Source of the DNA: Acidovorax sp. T1
Lineage (GTDB): Bacteria; Pseudomonadota; Gammaproteobacteria; Burkholderiales; Burkholderiaceae_C
Length of the DNA stretch: 64,000 bases
Assembly: GCF_002176815.1 (NCBI RefSeq)
Contig: NZ_CP021648.1
Span: forward strand, 3,825,001 to 3,889,000
Direction: 5' to 3'
Shown: piece after piece, positions 19,517 to 28,758 of the stretch
Layout: each line of letters starts with the position of its first letter
How positions within the stretch are numbered: the first letter of the stretch is position 1
The notes under the pieces: model-generated
What the model saw: only the letters and a program-made list of their open reading frames with translations
The model's database searches: none
What the model was told of the DNA's origin: nothing
Made by a program: the position numbers and the translations under genes

Positions 19517-20914
19517 TCACTGCGGCACGTCGCGGTATTCGACGTAGGCGCGGCCGCGCAACTCCTGCACCCAGGTGGCAAAGGCTTCCTCAACCTTCTT
19601 TTCACGCACCGTGTCGCGCGCCATGTCCCGCTGCTCGCGCTGGGTGAGCTTGGCCTCCCGGCGCTCCACCAGCTGGATCAGGTGCACACCAAAACGCGAC
19701 GCCAGGGGTTCGCTGACCTCGCCGGGCTTGAGCGCATTCATGGCCTGCTCGAACTCGGGCACATAGCGGCCCGGGTTGGCCCAGCCCAGATCACCGCCCT
19801 GCTTGGCGCTGCCATCCTGCGAATGTTCGCGCGCCAGCTCGGCAAAGTCTGCCTGGCCCGCCATGATGCGGCGCCGGTAGTCGGCCAGCCGCGCTGCCGC
19901 AGCGCTCTCGGTCAGCTGGGGGCCCGTGCGCAACAAAATGTGCCGCGCATGGCTCTGGGTGACCAGGGTGGGCACACCGGCGGTGGTCTTGTCCGCCACC
20001 TTGAGCACATGAAAGCCCGCCGCAGAACGCACAGGCCCGGCAATGCCGCCCACGGGCAGCTGCGCGGTGGCGCTGACAAACAGCTCGGGGTAACGATCGG
20101 CCGGGCGCATGCCCAGCAGCCCGCCCGCCGTCTTGGCCTCGGCAGCGTCGGAGAACTCGCTGGCGACAGCCGCGAAATCCTCGCCGGCGCGCACCTTGTC
20201 GGCGGCGCGCTGGGCGCGGGCCTGGCGCTCGGCCACCTGGGCAGGGCTGGCGTTTTCGGGCACCGCCACCAGAATGTGGCCCAGGTTGATCTCCTGCTTG
20301 GCGGCGTCGGCCCCCGACTGCTGTTCGCGCAGGTACAGGTCCACATCCAGATCGCTCACGCGCACCCGGGACTGCACATCGCGCTCGCGCAAGCGCTGCA
20401 GCAGCATCTGGTTGCGCAAGTCTTCGCGAAAGCGTTCCTTGCTGATGCCGTCAGCGGCCAGCCGGCGGTGCATTTCTGCCACGCTGATGCTGTTTTGCTT
20501 GGCCACGCCCTCCTCGGCCTGACCCACGGCAAAGTCGTCCACGCGCATACCGGCTTCGCGGGCCAGTTGCAGCTGGATCTTTTCCACGATCAGTCGCTCC
20601 AGCACCTCGCGGGCCAGCAGGTCACCGGACGGCAAGGCAAGGCCCTGCTGGGCCATTTGCTGTGCGATGCGGGTCGCCCGGGCCCGCACCTCGTTGTTGG
20701 TGACGGGTTCCGAGTTGACCACCGCCACGATGAAATCGGCTTGCCGCAGTGCGGCGCCTGCACCCGGCGCGGGCAGGGTGAAGGAAGGCGCCGCGGGCGC
20801 CGTGCGAAGGCCCGCTCCCGCAGCCCCCGCGGGGCGCAAGCCCTGCGCCGCAGCGCCGAAGGTCACGAAAGAGGCCAGGCACGCCAGGCCCAAAGCAATT
20901 GCACGGTGGTTCAT
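19517..20914 (-). CDS. surA: Periplasmic peptidyl-prolyl isomerase and chaperone SurA
   Basis: Escorts unfolded outer-membrane proteins to the BAM complex. The 465-residue protein has a signal peptide (residues 1-23, ending TFGAAA), an N-terminal chaperone domain ([15 protein letters not shown] onward) and two parvulin domains. The first runs from about [12 protein letters not shown] and the second from [12 protein letters not shown], each ending in GFHVLK or GVHLIQ-type strands. The mature N-terminus has an Ala/Gly/Pro-rich insert not found in E. coli. It lies 10 bases downstream of lptD, so the two are co-transcribed. Confidence 0.94.
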   Translation of the reverse strand: MNHRAIALGLACLASFVTFGAAAQGLRPAGAAGAGLRTAPAAPSFTLPAPGAGAALRQADFIVAVVNSEPVTNNEVRARATRIAQQMAQQGLALPSGDLLAREVLERLIVEKIQLQLAREAGMRVDDFAVGQAEEGVAKQNSISVAEMHRRLAADGISKERFREDLRNQMLLQRLRERDVQSRVRVSDLDVDLYLREQQSGADAAKQEINLGHILVAVPENASPAQVAERQARAQRAADKVRAGEDFAAVASEFSDAAEAKTAGGLLGMRPADRYPELFVSATAQLPVGGIAGPVRSAAGFHVLKVADKTTAGVPTLVTQSHARHILLRTGPQLTESAAAARLADYRRRIMAGQADFAELAREHSQDGSAKQGGDLGWANPGRYVPEFEQAMNALKPGEVSEPLASRFGVHLIQLVERREAKLTQREQRDMARDTVREKKVEEAFATWVQELRGRAYVEYRDVPQ

Positions 20915-20923
20915 GGTGTCAGG

Positions 20924-23371
20924 TTAGTCATAGTTGCTGAAGCGGCTGGGCGTGCTGACCTGCTCGCGCAGGGATTGGTAACGCGGCACGTTCCGTTTCA
21001 GGGTATCAAGTGGGTTGGAGCCCAGACTCAGGCGCGAAAAACCCACGAATTCGATCTGGAACAGCAGCCGGGTGTTGGAGGTGGTCACGCTGCTTTGCAG
21101 ACGTTCAAGCACCACGCGGCCAATCCAGCAGCAGCTGTCGTATTCAAAGCCCACCACCGTATCGACGAGCTTGCGGTCTTGCAGGCTGTAGTTCAGGCGG
21201 CCCACGGTGTACCAACGGCCGCCGCCCTGGCCCTGGCCTTTGGCGCGCTCCGGGCCGTTGCTTGCACCCTGGCCGCCCCACAAGGCTGCCAGCGGCCACT
21301 GCCAGCCCACGTCAATCTGCTCGCTGGAGCCGCGCTGCAGCCGGTAGACCGCGTTCACGGTGCGGAAGTTGCCGGGACTGTAGCGCGCCCCGATGGTGGA
21401 GCGGATGGAACGCCCCGTCTTGGGGTTGTATTGCACGGTGGAATCAAAGCCCCACTGCGGTGTCCAGTTGATGCCGGCCCCCAGCAGCACATCGGACAGG
21501 CGCTCGCTGACGGGCGCGACACCGGGCAGGGTCACATCCTGGTCGGAGAACCGCAGGCGCTGGGCAACGCCCAGGCGCACCGCCTCGGCGCCGGTGTCGG
21601 GGTCGAGAAAGCGCGTGGTCACGCCCAGGGTGAGCAGGTTGTTGTCGGCCAGGCGGTCATTGCCGCCGTAAGCGTTTTCGGTGTAGATGGTGCCAAAGTT
21701 GAAGTCGGTGGCCGCCGTGTCATACAGCGGCAGGCGGCTCTGGTCGCGAAAAGGCGTGTAGGTATAGAACGCGCGGGGCTCCAGCGTTTGGGTGAAGGCG
21801 CGCCCCAGCAGGCGCGCATCGCGCTCGAACACCAGCCCACCGTCCAGGCTGAAGGTGGGCAGGGTGCGGCTGGCCGAGCGCTCCCCGGTGGGCAATGGGT
21901 TGTCAAACTGGTATTGCGTGGCGTGCAACTGCAATTTGGGGATGAGAAAACCGCCCGGCGCCAGAAAGGGGCGGCTCAGCTGCGCCTGCACGAAGCTGCG
22001 CTGGCCGTCGGCCGGGTTGGCCAGCGCCCGGTCCGCCTCGAAACGCGTGGTGTCGGCCACCATGCTGAAATCCAGGCCCCGGCCCAGATCCTGGGGCGTG
22101 TAGCGCCACAGCAACTGGGGCATGAGGTTGTAGGGCGGGACGATGGGCGAGGCCACATCCTGCAGGGCTTGCCACTTGAGCGTACGCACCTGGGCCGACA
22201 TGTCGCCTGCCGCCCACGACAAGGTCGCGTCGCTGGGCAGCAGCCGCTGGCGCAGTGGCAACGGGGTCCGCGCGAAATCGCGCCAGTAGTCGTCATCGCT
22301 CACCCGGTTGAGGTTGAGGTTCAGGCCCAGGCCCCCCACGGGTGTGCTGATCTGCCCTTGGTGCTGCGCCGAATAGCCCCAGCGCATGCGGTTGCGCTGG
22401 CTGTCCGAGGGCATCACGGAGGCATCCACCTGGCCCTGGTAGTCGCTTTCAAGGTAGCGAAACTCGCCGCCGATTTCGACGCCGCGCTTGGCCATGATTC
22501 CGCCACGCAGCGTGGCGTCACGGTTAGGGGCAATGTTCCAGTAGTAGGGCTGCAGGTATTCAAGGCCGTTGCGGCTGTCCAGGCCCACCGTGGGCGGCAG
22601 GAAGCCGGACTTGCGCTTGTCCGACAGCGGAAAGCTGATGCTGGGGATGGGCAGTACAGGCATTCCCTTGAATTCCAGCACCCCGCCCTCGGCGGTGCCT
22701 ACCTCTTCGGCCTGGTCCAGGCGAATGGTCTTGGCACGCAGCACCCAGTCGGGCTCCCAGCTGGCGGAATCGTCTTTCTGGCAGGTGGTGTAGGTGGCGT
22801 TATGCACCACCGAACGGTCGCGGTCCAGGAAATCCACGCGCGTTGATACGCCATGGGCGCCCGTGCTGATGAAACGATACTGCGCGTCGCTGAAAAAGCC
22901 CTCGAAAGCGTCCACATGCAGTGACAGCGCCGAGCCGTCATAGGTGTTGCCCGCCTTGTTGATGCGGACATTCCCCTGCGCCTGGGCCAGGTCGTCCGGC
23001 ACGGTGTAGTCCAGCCGGTCGGCGCGGATCACTGTATCGCCGCGGCGCAGCTCGGCATGGCCGTCGATGACGGCCTTCACATCAGGCTGGCCCGTGATGC
23101 GGTCGCCCGACACAAACACCGGCAACTGGGGCCGCAGCTCGGCCGGCAGGGTCTCCTGCAATAGCGGGCTGCGGCGCAGCGCCGGCGGGGCATCCCAGGC
23201 GCTGGGCGCATCGGTCTGCGCCAGCGCGGCCAGCGGCACGCCGCACCAGGCCAGCGCCACCGCGCAGGCCAGGGGGTGCAGCCCCAGCCGTGGGGCCCGC
23301 GCAGCGGCTTGCCGCACCGGCCGGGAAAGGGGTTGGGTTTTCTGCACGAAAGAGGGCTGGCGGCGGGGCAC
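20924..23371 (-). CDS. lptD: LPS-assembly protein LptD (outer-membrane barrel)
   Basis: With LptE it inserts lipopolysaccharide into the outer leaflet. The protein is about 815 residues: a signal peptide (ending near CGVPLAALAQ), an OstA-like periplasmic jellyroll (VKAVIDGHAELRRGDTVIRADRL), then the large barrel from about KRKSGFLPPTVG to the C-terminus. A Cys pair near the N-terminal domain (TYTTCQKDD) and another at the end (YDSCCWIG) match the disulfide cysteines of LptD. No ATG is well placed. GTG at 23371 or 23347 is the likely start; the frame to 23485 overlaps the divergent gene. First gene of lptD-surA-rsmA. Confidence 0.92.
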   Translation of the reverse strand: MPRRQPSFVQKTQPLSRPVRQAAARAPRLGLHPLACAVALAWCGVPLAALAQTDAPSAWDAPPALRRSPLLQETLPAELRPQLPVFVSGDRITGQPDVKAVIDGHAELRRGDTVIRADRLDYTVPDDLAQAQGNVRINKAGNTYDGSALSLHVDAFEGFFSDAQYRFISTGAHGVSTRVDFLDRDRSVVHNATYTTCQKDDSASWEPDWVLRAKTIRLDQAEEVGTAEGGVLEFKGMPVLPIPSISFPLSDKRKSGFLPPTVGLDSRNGLEYLQPYYWNIAPNRDATLRGGIMAKRGVEIGGEFRYLESDYQGQVDASVMPSDSQRNRMRWGYSAQHQGQISTPVGGLGLNLNLNRVSDDDYWRDFARTPLPLRQRLLPSDATLSWAAGDMSAQVRTLKWQALQDVASPIVPPYNLMPQLLWRYTPQDLGRGLDFSMVADTTRFEADRALANPADGQRSFVQAQLSRPFLAPGGFLIPKLQLHATQYQFDNPLPTGERSASRTLPTFSLDGGLVFERDARLLGRAFTQTLEPRAFYTYTPFRDQSRLPLYDTAATDFNFGTIYTENAYGGNDRLADNNLLTLGVTTRFLDPDTGAEAVRLGVAQRLRFSDQDVTLPGVAPVSERLSDVLLGAGINWTPQWGFDSTVQYNPKTGRSIRSTIGARYSPGNFRTVNAVYRLQRGSSEQIDVGWQWPLAALWGGQGASNGPERAKGQGQGGGRWYTVGRLNYSLQDRKLVDTVVGFEYDSCCWIGRVVLERLQSSVTTSNTRLLFQIEFVGFSRLSLGSNPLDTLKRNVPRYQSLREQVSTPSRFSNYD

Positions 23372-23442
23372 GTCGGAAATATGGACAGGGCTGGAGAAAC
23401 GGCCCGCGCCAGGCAGGGCGGGTTTGTAAAATGGGATTATCC

Positions 23443-24582
23443 ATGAGCCACCCCTCTTCCCCCCCAACGCCCCTTGCCGCGGCATCGCCCGCCTCCGCCA
23501 ACACCACCAGCCCCGTCAGCTGGCCCGATGCAGCCCGGCAGGCAGCGTTCGAGCGCTGGCTCGCGCCACTGGTGCAAAGCCACCAGCTGCTGCCCGCCAG
23601 CCTGCGCGCCGCCTCGGCCGACGCCAGCTTTCGCCGCTACCTGCGCATCGACAGCGCATCGGGCGCCAGCTGCATCGTGATGGATGCGCCCCCGGACAAG
23701 GAAAACTGCCGCCCCTTCGTGCAGGTGCAGAGCCTGATGGCTGCCGCCGGCCTGAATGTGCCGCAGATCCTGGCCTGGGACGAACCCGGCGGCTTCATGC
23801 TGCTGAGCGATCTGGGCAGCACCACGCTGATCGAATTGCTGCGGCCCGAAGCCCCCCAGGCCGCGCTCGGCTGGTATCTGCAGGCCACCGATGTACTGCT
23901 CGACTGGCAAATGGCCTCGCAGCCCGGCGTGCTGCCCGCCTACGACGAGGCCCTGCTGCGCCGCGAGCTGGCACTGTTTCCCGACTGGTACCTGGCCCAG
24001 CACCGCGGCATCACGCTGGACGACAAGCAGCAGGCCACGCTGCAAGGCGCCTTTGATGCCATCGTCGCCCACAACCTGGCAGCCCCCCAGGTTTATGTGC
24101 ACCGCGACTTCATGACACGGAACCTGATGGCGCCCGCCGAACAGGGCGCGCGCCTGGGCGTGCTGGACTTCCAGGACGCCGTCTACGGCCCCATCACCTA
24201 CGACATCGCCAGCCTGCTGCGCGATGCCTTCATCAGCTGGGAAGAAGAATTCATCCTCGACGTGACCGTGCGTTACTGGGAAAAGGCCCGCAAGGCCGGC
24301 CTGCTGGGCGCGCGCAGCGCCAGCGGCTGGGGCGATGACTTTGGCGAGTTCTACCGCGCGGTGGAATGGATGGGCCTGCAGCGCCACCTCAAGGTGGCTG
24401 GCATCTTTGCGCGCCTGACCTTGCGCGACGGCAAGCCCAAATACCTGGCCGATGCGCCGCGTTTCATGGGCTATATCCGCGCCACGGCCCACCGCTACCG
24501 GCAGCTGGGGCCGCTGCTCAAGATGCTGGACCAGATCGAAGGCACGGAACCCATTGTGGGCTTTGCCTACGGCCGCATGTAG
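23443..24582 (+). CDS. amgK: Sugar kinase of the aminoglycoside-phosphotransferase fold, AmgK-like
   Basis: Probably N-acetylmuramate/N-acetylglucosamine 1-kinase of the cell-wall recycling route. The protein is about 379 residues, with an APH fold. The N-lobe has FRRYLRI and MDAPPDKENCRPF, and the catalytic loop VHRDFMTRNLM is followed by the metal-binding LDFQDAVYGP. It is divergent from lptD, where AmgK genes often lie. The usual partner murU (uridylyltransferase) is not downstream: rsmE is. An in-frame ATG at 23431 is an alternative start. Assignment within the APH superfamily is by sequence feel and context. Confidence 0.8.
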   Translation: MSHPSSPPTPLAAASPASANTTSPVSWPDAARQAAFERWLAPLVQSHQLLPASLRAASADASFRRYLRIDSASGASCIVMDAPPDKENCRPFVQVQSLMAAAGLNVPQILAWDEPGGFMLLSDLGSTTLIELLRPEAPQAALGWYLQATDVLLDWQMASQPGVLPAYDEALLRRELALFPDWYLAQHRGITLDDKQQATLQGAFDAIVAHNLAAPQVYVHRDFMTRNLMAPAEQGARLGVLDFQDAVYGPITYDIASLLRDAFISWEEEFILDVTVRYWEKARKAGLLGARSASGWGDDFGEFYRAVEWMGLQRHLKVAGIFARLTLRDGKPKYLADAPRFMGYIRATAHRYRQLGPLLKMLDQIEGTEPIVGFAYGRM

Positions 24583-24614
24583 CCGCAGCCGCCTGCACGC
24601 ACGGTGCAACCGAA

Positions 24615-24672
24615 AAATCAAGCAAAAACCGGCTCAAGCGCTTACAAATAAAGCGCCAGTAGCTATTACAAA
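24615..24672 (-). repeat. Dispersed palindromic repeat, copy between amgK and rsmE
   Basis: Read on the minus strand: TAATAGCTACTGGCGCTTTATTTGTAAGCGCTTGAGCCGG then a T-rich end. Its GCGCTT-rich arms can pair. It ends only a few bases before the rsmE start, so it may separate the two genes' transcripts. Confidence 0.8.
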
Positions 24673-24680
24673 GATAGCAT

Positions 24681-25445
24681 ATGCCCCGTTTCCATTGCCC
24701 GGCCCCACTGGCCACCGGCGCCGAGCTGGACCTGCCCCCCGGCGCTGCGCGCCATGTGCAGGTGCTGCGCCTGCAGCCCGGCGACAGCATTACCCTGTTT
24801 CACGGCGGGCAGGGCGCGGGCGACCCGGGCGGCGAGTTCGATGCCACTGTGCTCAAGATGGGCCGCAGCGATGTGCGCGTGCTGGTGGGTGCGCACCACG
24901 CCATCGACCGCGAGGCGCCCCGCGCCGTGCACCTGCTGGCGGGCATCACCGCCAACGAGCGCATGGACTGGCTGATCGAAAAAGCCACCGAACTCGGCGT
25001 GGCCAGCATCACCCCGCTGGTGGCCGAGCGCAGCGTGCTCAAGCTCAAGGGCGAGCGGGCCGACAAGAAGATCGCCCACTGGCAGGCCGTGGCCGTGGCG
25101 GCCTGCGAGCAATGCGGCCGCAACCGCGTGCCCCTGGTGAACCCGGCCATCGACCTGGCAGGCTGGCTGCGCACACAAGGGCAGGGCCTGACATCCCCAG
25201 ATACGCAGGACACACCCCGGCGCCTGCTGCTGTCGCTGCGGCCCGGAACCGTGCCGCTGCGCGAAGCCACCGGCGGCGAGGGGGGACAGCGCCCGGTGCT
25301 GTTCCTCTCGGGCCCCGAGGGCGGCCTGAGCCCTGCCGAGGAAGACCTGGCGCTGCAGCATGGCTTTGCCGCGGTCACGCTGGGCCCGCGCGTGCTGCGT
25401 GCCGAGACGGCCCCGCTGGCCGCCCTGGCGGCGCTCACGCTGTAG
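24681..25445 (+). CDS. rsmE: 16S rRNA m3U1498 methyltransferase
   Basis: Methylates U1498 in the decoding centre of 16S rRNA using SAM. It has 254 residues, with an N-terminal PUA-like RNA-binding part (HVQVLRLQPGDSITLFHG) and a SPOUT methyltransferase domain. Diagnostic stretches are NERMDWLIEKATELGV, ITPLVAERSV and the knot motif LFLSGPEGGLSPAEE followed by LGPRVLRAETAPLAAL. The ATG at 24681 follows the dispersed repeat by a few bases. Confidence 0.94.
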   Translation: MPRFHCPAPLATGAELDLPPGAARHVQVLRLQPGDSITLFHGGQGAGDPGGEFDATVLKMGRSDVRVLVGAHHAIDREAPRAVHLLAGITANERMDWLIEKATELGVASITPLVAERSVLKLKGERADKKIAHWQAVAVAACEQCGRNRVPLVNPAIDLAGWLRTQGQGLTSPDTQDTPRRLLLSLRPGTVPLREATGGEGGQRPVLFLSGPEGGLSPAEEDLALQHGFAAVTLGPRVLRAETAPLAALAALTL

Positions 25446-25638
25446 CGCGGCCACCCTGCCCGGTAGCTGGCTGGGCCCACGCGGGCCGCACGCCCAGCCC
25501 GACTCTGAAGGCTGTACGCACAGCATGACCTCACCGTAAAATTGCCGTCTGGCCGGTAACCCAGTACAGCAGGGTTTTCGTGCCCCTTCGCCCGCGCGCC
25601 GCGCGGCCCTCCCTCCTTTCTGGCCGGAGCCCCCCACC

Positions 25639-26796
25639 TTGCGCCCACCCGCCCGCTGGCAGCGCCTCAAGGACGTGATCCTCTCCACCGCCCCTCGGCG
25701 GCGCACGCTGGTAGGCATGGCCTTGCTGGCGATCACACTGATGGCCAGCAGCGCCGGGGTGATGCTGCTGGTGGCGCATTCCAGCACCGCCGTGAACCAG
25801 ACCGCCGTGCATTGGTGGGCCGCCCTGTCGGTGGGCGGCCTGGTGGTGATGACGGCCTTCATCCGCTCAGGCAAAACCGCCCACCTGCGCGACCCTTCGC
25901 TCACCATCCCGCAGATGGTCTGGACGATTACCAGCGGTGCCGTGGCCTATGTGCTGGCGGGCGATGCGCGCGGTGTGGTGCCCAGCGTGCTGGCCATGAT
26001 CCTGTTCTTTGGCACCTTCGGCCTCACGGTGGCCGAGGTGATTGGCATCGGCGTGTATGCGCTGCTGGCGTTTGCCAGTGCCATCGGTGTCAGCTCACAC
26101 TTCAGTGCCAATGCCTCGGGTTACCTCGACACTGCCTACGCGCTGATGGTGCTCATCGTGCTCAGTGGTTGCATTGCGCTGAACCTGCGCATCCAGCGCA
26201 TCCGCGCCAAGGTGCAGCAACAGCGCGAAGCCCTGGCCCAGGCGCTCGAAGTCAACCGCGAACTGGCCACACGCGACGAGCTGACAGGCCTCGTCAACCG
26301 CCGCGCCATGCTGGAGCTGATGGCGCTGGAGCACCACCGCAGCCTGCGCAGCGGCCGCCCGCTGCTACTGGCACAGCTGGACATCGACCACTTCAAGCCC
26401 ATCAACGACCAGCATGGCCACGCCACCGGCGACCGCGCCTTGCAGGCGTTTGCAGGCACGGTGCGCGCCAGCCTTCGCGACACCGATGTACTGGCCCGCT
26501 GGGGCGGCGAGGAATTTGTGCTGATCCTCTCCGACACCTCGACAGAGCATGCGCGCGAGTTGCTCGAACGCATCCGCCAGGCGGTGCAGGCACTGGAAAT
26601 TGCCCACAGCACCGGCACGCTGCACATGACGGTGTCCATTGGCCTGGCGCAGCACCTGCCGGGCGACACGGTGGCGCAAACGCTGGAACGCGCCGACCAG
26701 GCGCTGTACCATGCCAAGACCCTGGGCCGCAACCGCGTGGTGGTGGCGCCCGCTGCGCACCGCACGGCGGCAACCGGGGTGAGCGCACGGGCTTGA
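25639..26796 (+). CDS. Membrane-bound diguanylate cyclase (GGDEF)
   Basis: Makes cyclic di-GMP from two GTP. The 385-residue protein starts at a TTG with GGAG upstream. About five to six membrane helices (residues 25-185) form an unclassified N-terminal sensor. A coiled-coil linker (about 186-212) leads to the GGDEF domain. The active site reads RWGGEEF (289-293), with LDIDHFK supplying metal-binding Asp. The inhibitory I-site RDTD is present five residues before the signature. Enzyme activity and product inhibition are therefore both expected. It stands alone; the giant adhesin far downstream is a type often under c-di-GMP control, but nothing here links them. Confidence 0.9.
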   Translation: MRPPARWQRLKDVILSTAPRRRTLVGMALLAITLMASSAGVMLLVAHSSTAVNQTAVHWWAALSVGGLVVMTAFIRSGKTAHLRDPSLTIPQMVWTITSGAVAYVLAGDARGVVPSVLAMILFFGTFGLTVAEVIGIGVYALLAFASAIGVSSHFSANASGYLDTAYALMVLIVLSGCIALNLRIQRIRAKVQQQREALAQALEVNRELATRDELTGLVNRRAMLELMALEHHRSLRSGRPLLLAQLDIDHFKPINDQHGHATGDRALQAFAGTVRASLRDTDVLARWGGEEFVLILSDTSTEHARELLERIRQAVQALEIAHSTGTLHMTVSIGLAQHLPGDTVAQTLERADQALYHAKTLGRNRVVVAPAAHRTAATGVSARA

Positions 26797-26918
26797 GCGC
26801 GGTGCTGGCAAGCGCATAGCGCACTCACCCACCAGGCGAACGCCCTCGAAGCCATCCAACGTCGATTGCATGCGGCTTTTCCAAGGATGCAAAGCGGTCA
26901 ACTGCCGTTTCTAGGCTT

Positions 26919-28055
26919 CTAGTGTAGTGTTGCATTCTGTTTGGAACTTAATCGGCTATTGGCGCGGATGACCTTTTGCAGGATGTCGCGAGCGTTCTTG
27001 GTCCAGATGAACGGCTTGGGGTTGGTGTTGTGATGCGCGATGTACTCATCGATGGCCGAGACGAGTTCGGGCACGCTGGTGAACACCCCGCGGCGTAGCC
27101 GGTTCTCGGAGATGTCGCGAAAGAAGCGCTCGACCATGTTCAGCCACGATGCCGAGGTTGGCGTGAAGTGCATGTTGAATCTGGGGTGCTTGGCCAGCCA
27201 CTCCTGCACAGCTGGATGCTTGTGCGTGGCGTAGTTGTCGGCGATCAGATGCAGCGTCTTGTCCTTGGGCGTCTCCCGATTGATTTGACGCAGGAACTTC
27301 AGCCACTCGATGTGGGTGTGGCGCTGCTGGCACTGGCCGATGACCTGACCGTTGAGCACGTTGAGCGCAGCGAACAAGGTGGTTGTGCCGTTGCGCTTGT
27401 AGTCGTGCGTCATGGTGGCCGCGCGCCCCTTCTTGAGCGGCAGCCCGGGCTGCGTTCGGTCCAGCGCCTGCACCTGGCTCTTTTCGTCGCAGCACAGCAC
27501 CAGCGCATGCTCGGGCGGCGACATGTAAAGCCCCACGATGTCTTCGAGCTTTTGCACGAACTGCGGATCGCGCGAGACCTTGAAGCCGCGCACGATGTGA
27601 GGCTTGAGACCGTGGGCCTGCCAATGGCGCATCACGGTGCTGGCGCTGACGCCCAACTCAGCGGCCATCGTGCGCGTGCTCCAGTGCGTGGCCGCCTCGG
27701 GCTTGGTCTGTGTGGTTAGCTTCACAAGCTTGGCCACATCCACCTTCACCGGCGGTGCGCCGCGCGGCAAGTCGCGCTCGATACCTTGCAGCCCCAATTG
27801 CAGGTAGCGTTCACGCCAGCGCGCCACCTGCACGCGCCCAATGCCAAGCTGCTCGGCAATATCCTTGTTTTGCAGCCCCTGCGCGGCCAGCAGCACGATC
27901 TGGGCGCGCTGGGCCAATCTGACGCTGGTGCGCTTGGAGCGCGCCAGCCGGCTCAGCTCGCTTTCCTCTTCATCCGTCAACACAATCGTCGGGGCAACTC
28001 GCAATTTTTCACTCCAATGCAAACCGTAGTAGAGCATTGGAGCGTGGTTGCTCAA
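26919..28055 (-). CDS. IS630-family transposase
   Basis: The 378-residue DDE transposase has an N-terminal HTH (GLQNKDIAEQLGIGRVQVARWRERY), a second homeodomain-like HTH (AAELGVSASTVMRHW) and the catalytic core with CCDEKSQVQALDRTQ, LIADNYATHKH and TSASWLNMVERFF. The annotated start is a TTG at 28055; an ATG at 28037 is equally possible. The stop codon TAG lies outside the element: its TA is the duplicated target and its G is host flank. The gene seems intact and the element probably arrived recently. Confidence 0.9.
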   Translation of the reverse strand: MSNHAPMLYYGLHWSEKLRVAPTIVLTDEEESELSRLARSKRTSVRLAQRAQIVLLAAQGLQNKDIAEQLGIGRVQVARWRERYLQLGLQGIERDLPRGAPPVKVDVAKLVKLTTQTKPEAATHWSTRTMAAELGVSASTVMRHWQAHGLKPHIVRGFKVSRDPQFVQKLEDIVGLYMSPPEHALVLCCDEKSQVQALDRTQPGLPLKKGRAATMTHDYKRNGTTTLFAALNVLNGQVIGQCQQRHTHIEWLKFLRQINRETPKDKTLHLIADNYATHKHPAVQEWLAKHPRFNMHFTPTSASWLNMVERFFRDISENRLRRGVFTSVPELVSAIDEYIAHHNTNPKPFIWTKNARDILQKVIRANSRLSSKQNATLH

Positions 28056-28085
28056 TTAAGTTTCATTAAGAATCAAACACTACAC
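26922..28085 (-). mobile_element. Intact IS630-family insertion sequence, 1,164 bp
   Basis: Imperfect terminal inverted repeats begin GTGTAGTGTT and end ...AACTTAAT at both ends (left from 26922, right complement from 28085). TA lies on each side (26920-26921 and 28086-28087), and joining the flanks restores CTAG, the preferred IS630 target with TA duplication. One transposase gene fills the element. It is inserted between the diguanylate cyclase and recX, next to a degenerate dispersed repeat. Confidence 0.88.
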
Positions 28086-28089
28086 TAGA

Positions 28090-28130
28090 TTGGTAGCTAC
28101 TGGCGCAATGGAGCAAAGCGCTGGGGGCCT
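28090..28130 (+). repeat. Dispersed repeat, degenerate copy next to the IS630 element
   Basis: TTGGTAGCTACTGGCGCAATGGAGCAAAGCGCTGGGGGCC starts 3 bases after the right-hand TA of the insertion sequence. The IS may have landed at the edge of this repeat. Confidence 0.55.
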
Positions 28131-28190
28131 GTTTGGCTCGAAACGATCGGTGATGCAGGCCTTGGACGCCTACCCCTGCCCGCAGGGCCC

Positions 28191-28652
28191 TTACTCGGAC
28201 GCATCACCAGGGCTGCCGTCGCGCACCACACGGCGCACCACGTCCCCCGCAAACCCGCGCGCGGCCAGAAAGCGCATCTGCCGCGCCCGCTCTTGCACAT
28301 CGGTGGCCACGCTGCCAAAGCGTTGCCGCCAGACGGCCTGGGCGCGTTCGAGCTCGGTGGCGCGCAGGCGCTCGGCCGTGGCGCGCACCAGATCGTCGTC
28401 CAGCCCCTTGCTGCGCAGCTCTTGCACCAGGCGCTGCGTGCCCAGCCGGGCGGCGCGGCGGTGCACCAGCGATTCGGCCACGCGGTGGGCGTTGATGAAA
28501 TCCTTGGCCTGCAGGTCGTCGAGCACGGCGTTCAGGTCGTCGCCCTCTTGCAGATGGCGCGCCAGCTTGGTGGCCAGCTCGGCGCGCGAATGTTCGCGCT
28601 GGGCCAAAAGCCGCAGTGCGCGGCCCTTGAGGGAGAGGGTGCCAAAGCCCAT
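28191..28652 (-). CDS. recX: RecA regulator RecX
   Basis: Binds RecA filaments and limits their growth. The 153-residue protein consists of three-helix repeats typical of RecX, with LKGRALRLLAQREHSRAEL at the start, DLQAKDFINAHRVAESLV in the middle and FLAARGFAGDVVRRVV at the end. It lies 106 bases downstream of recA on the same strand. A dispersed palindromic repeat fills that gap and could partly terminate the recA transcript, lowering recX expression. Confidence 0.92.
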   Translation of the reverse strand: MGFGTLSLKGRALRLLAQREHSRAELATKLARHLQEGDDLNAVLDDLQAKDFINAHRVAESLVHRRAARLGTQRLVQELRSKGLDDDLVRATAERLRATELERAQAVWRQRFGSVATDVQERARQMRFLAARGFAGDVVRRVVRDGSPGDASE

Positions 28653-28667
28653 GGCGATGTTGCTGCG

Positions 28668-28722
28668 TTATTGATAGCTTCTAGCGCTTATTGGATAAGC
28701 GCTAGCGGCTGATTTCACCCAA
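28668..28722 (+). repeat. Dispersed palindromic repeat, copy C between recA and recX
   Basis: TGATAGCTTCTAGCGCTTATTGGATAAGCGCTAGCGGCTGATTT. The arms CTAGCGCTTAT / GATAAGCGCTAG (28681-28705) form a near-perfect hairpin in the recA-recX transcript. Confidence 0.88.
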
Positions 28723-28758
28723 AAAGTGCAGCGAGCCCAACCGGCGCCCGCTGCTGCC

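Noticed and set aside
19193..22846. A 1,217-codon plus-strand open frame across rsmA, surA and lptD
   Set aside because: It is antisense to three recognised genes and has no motif; its length follows from codon bias.
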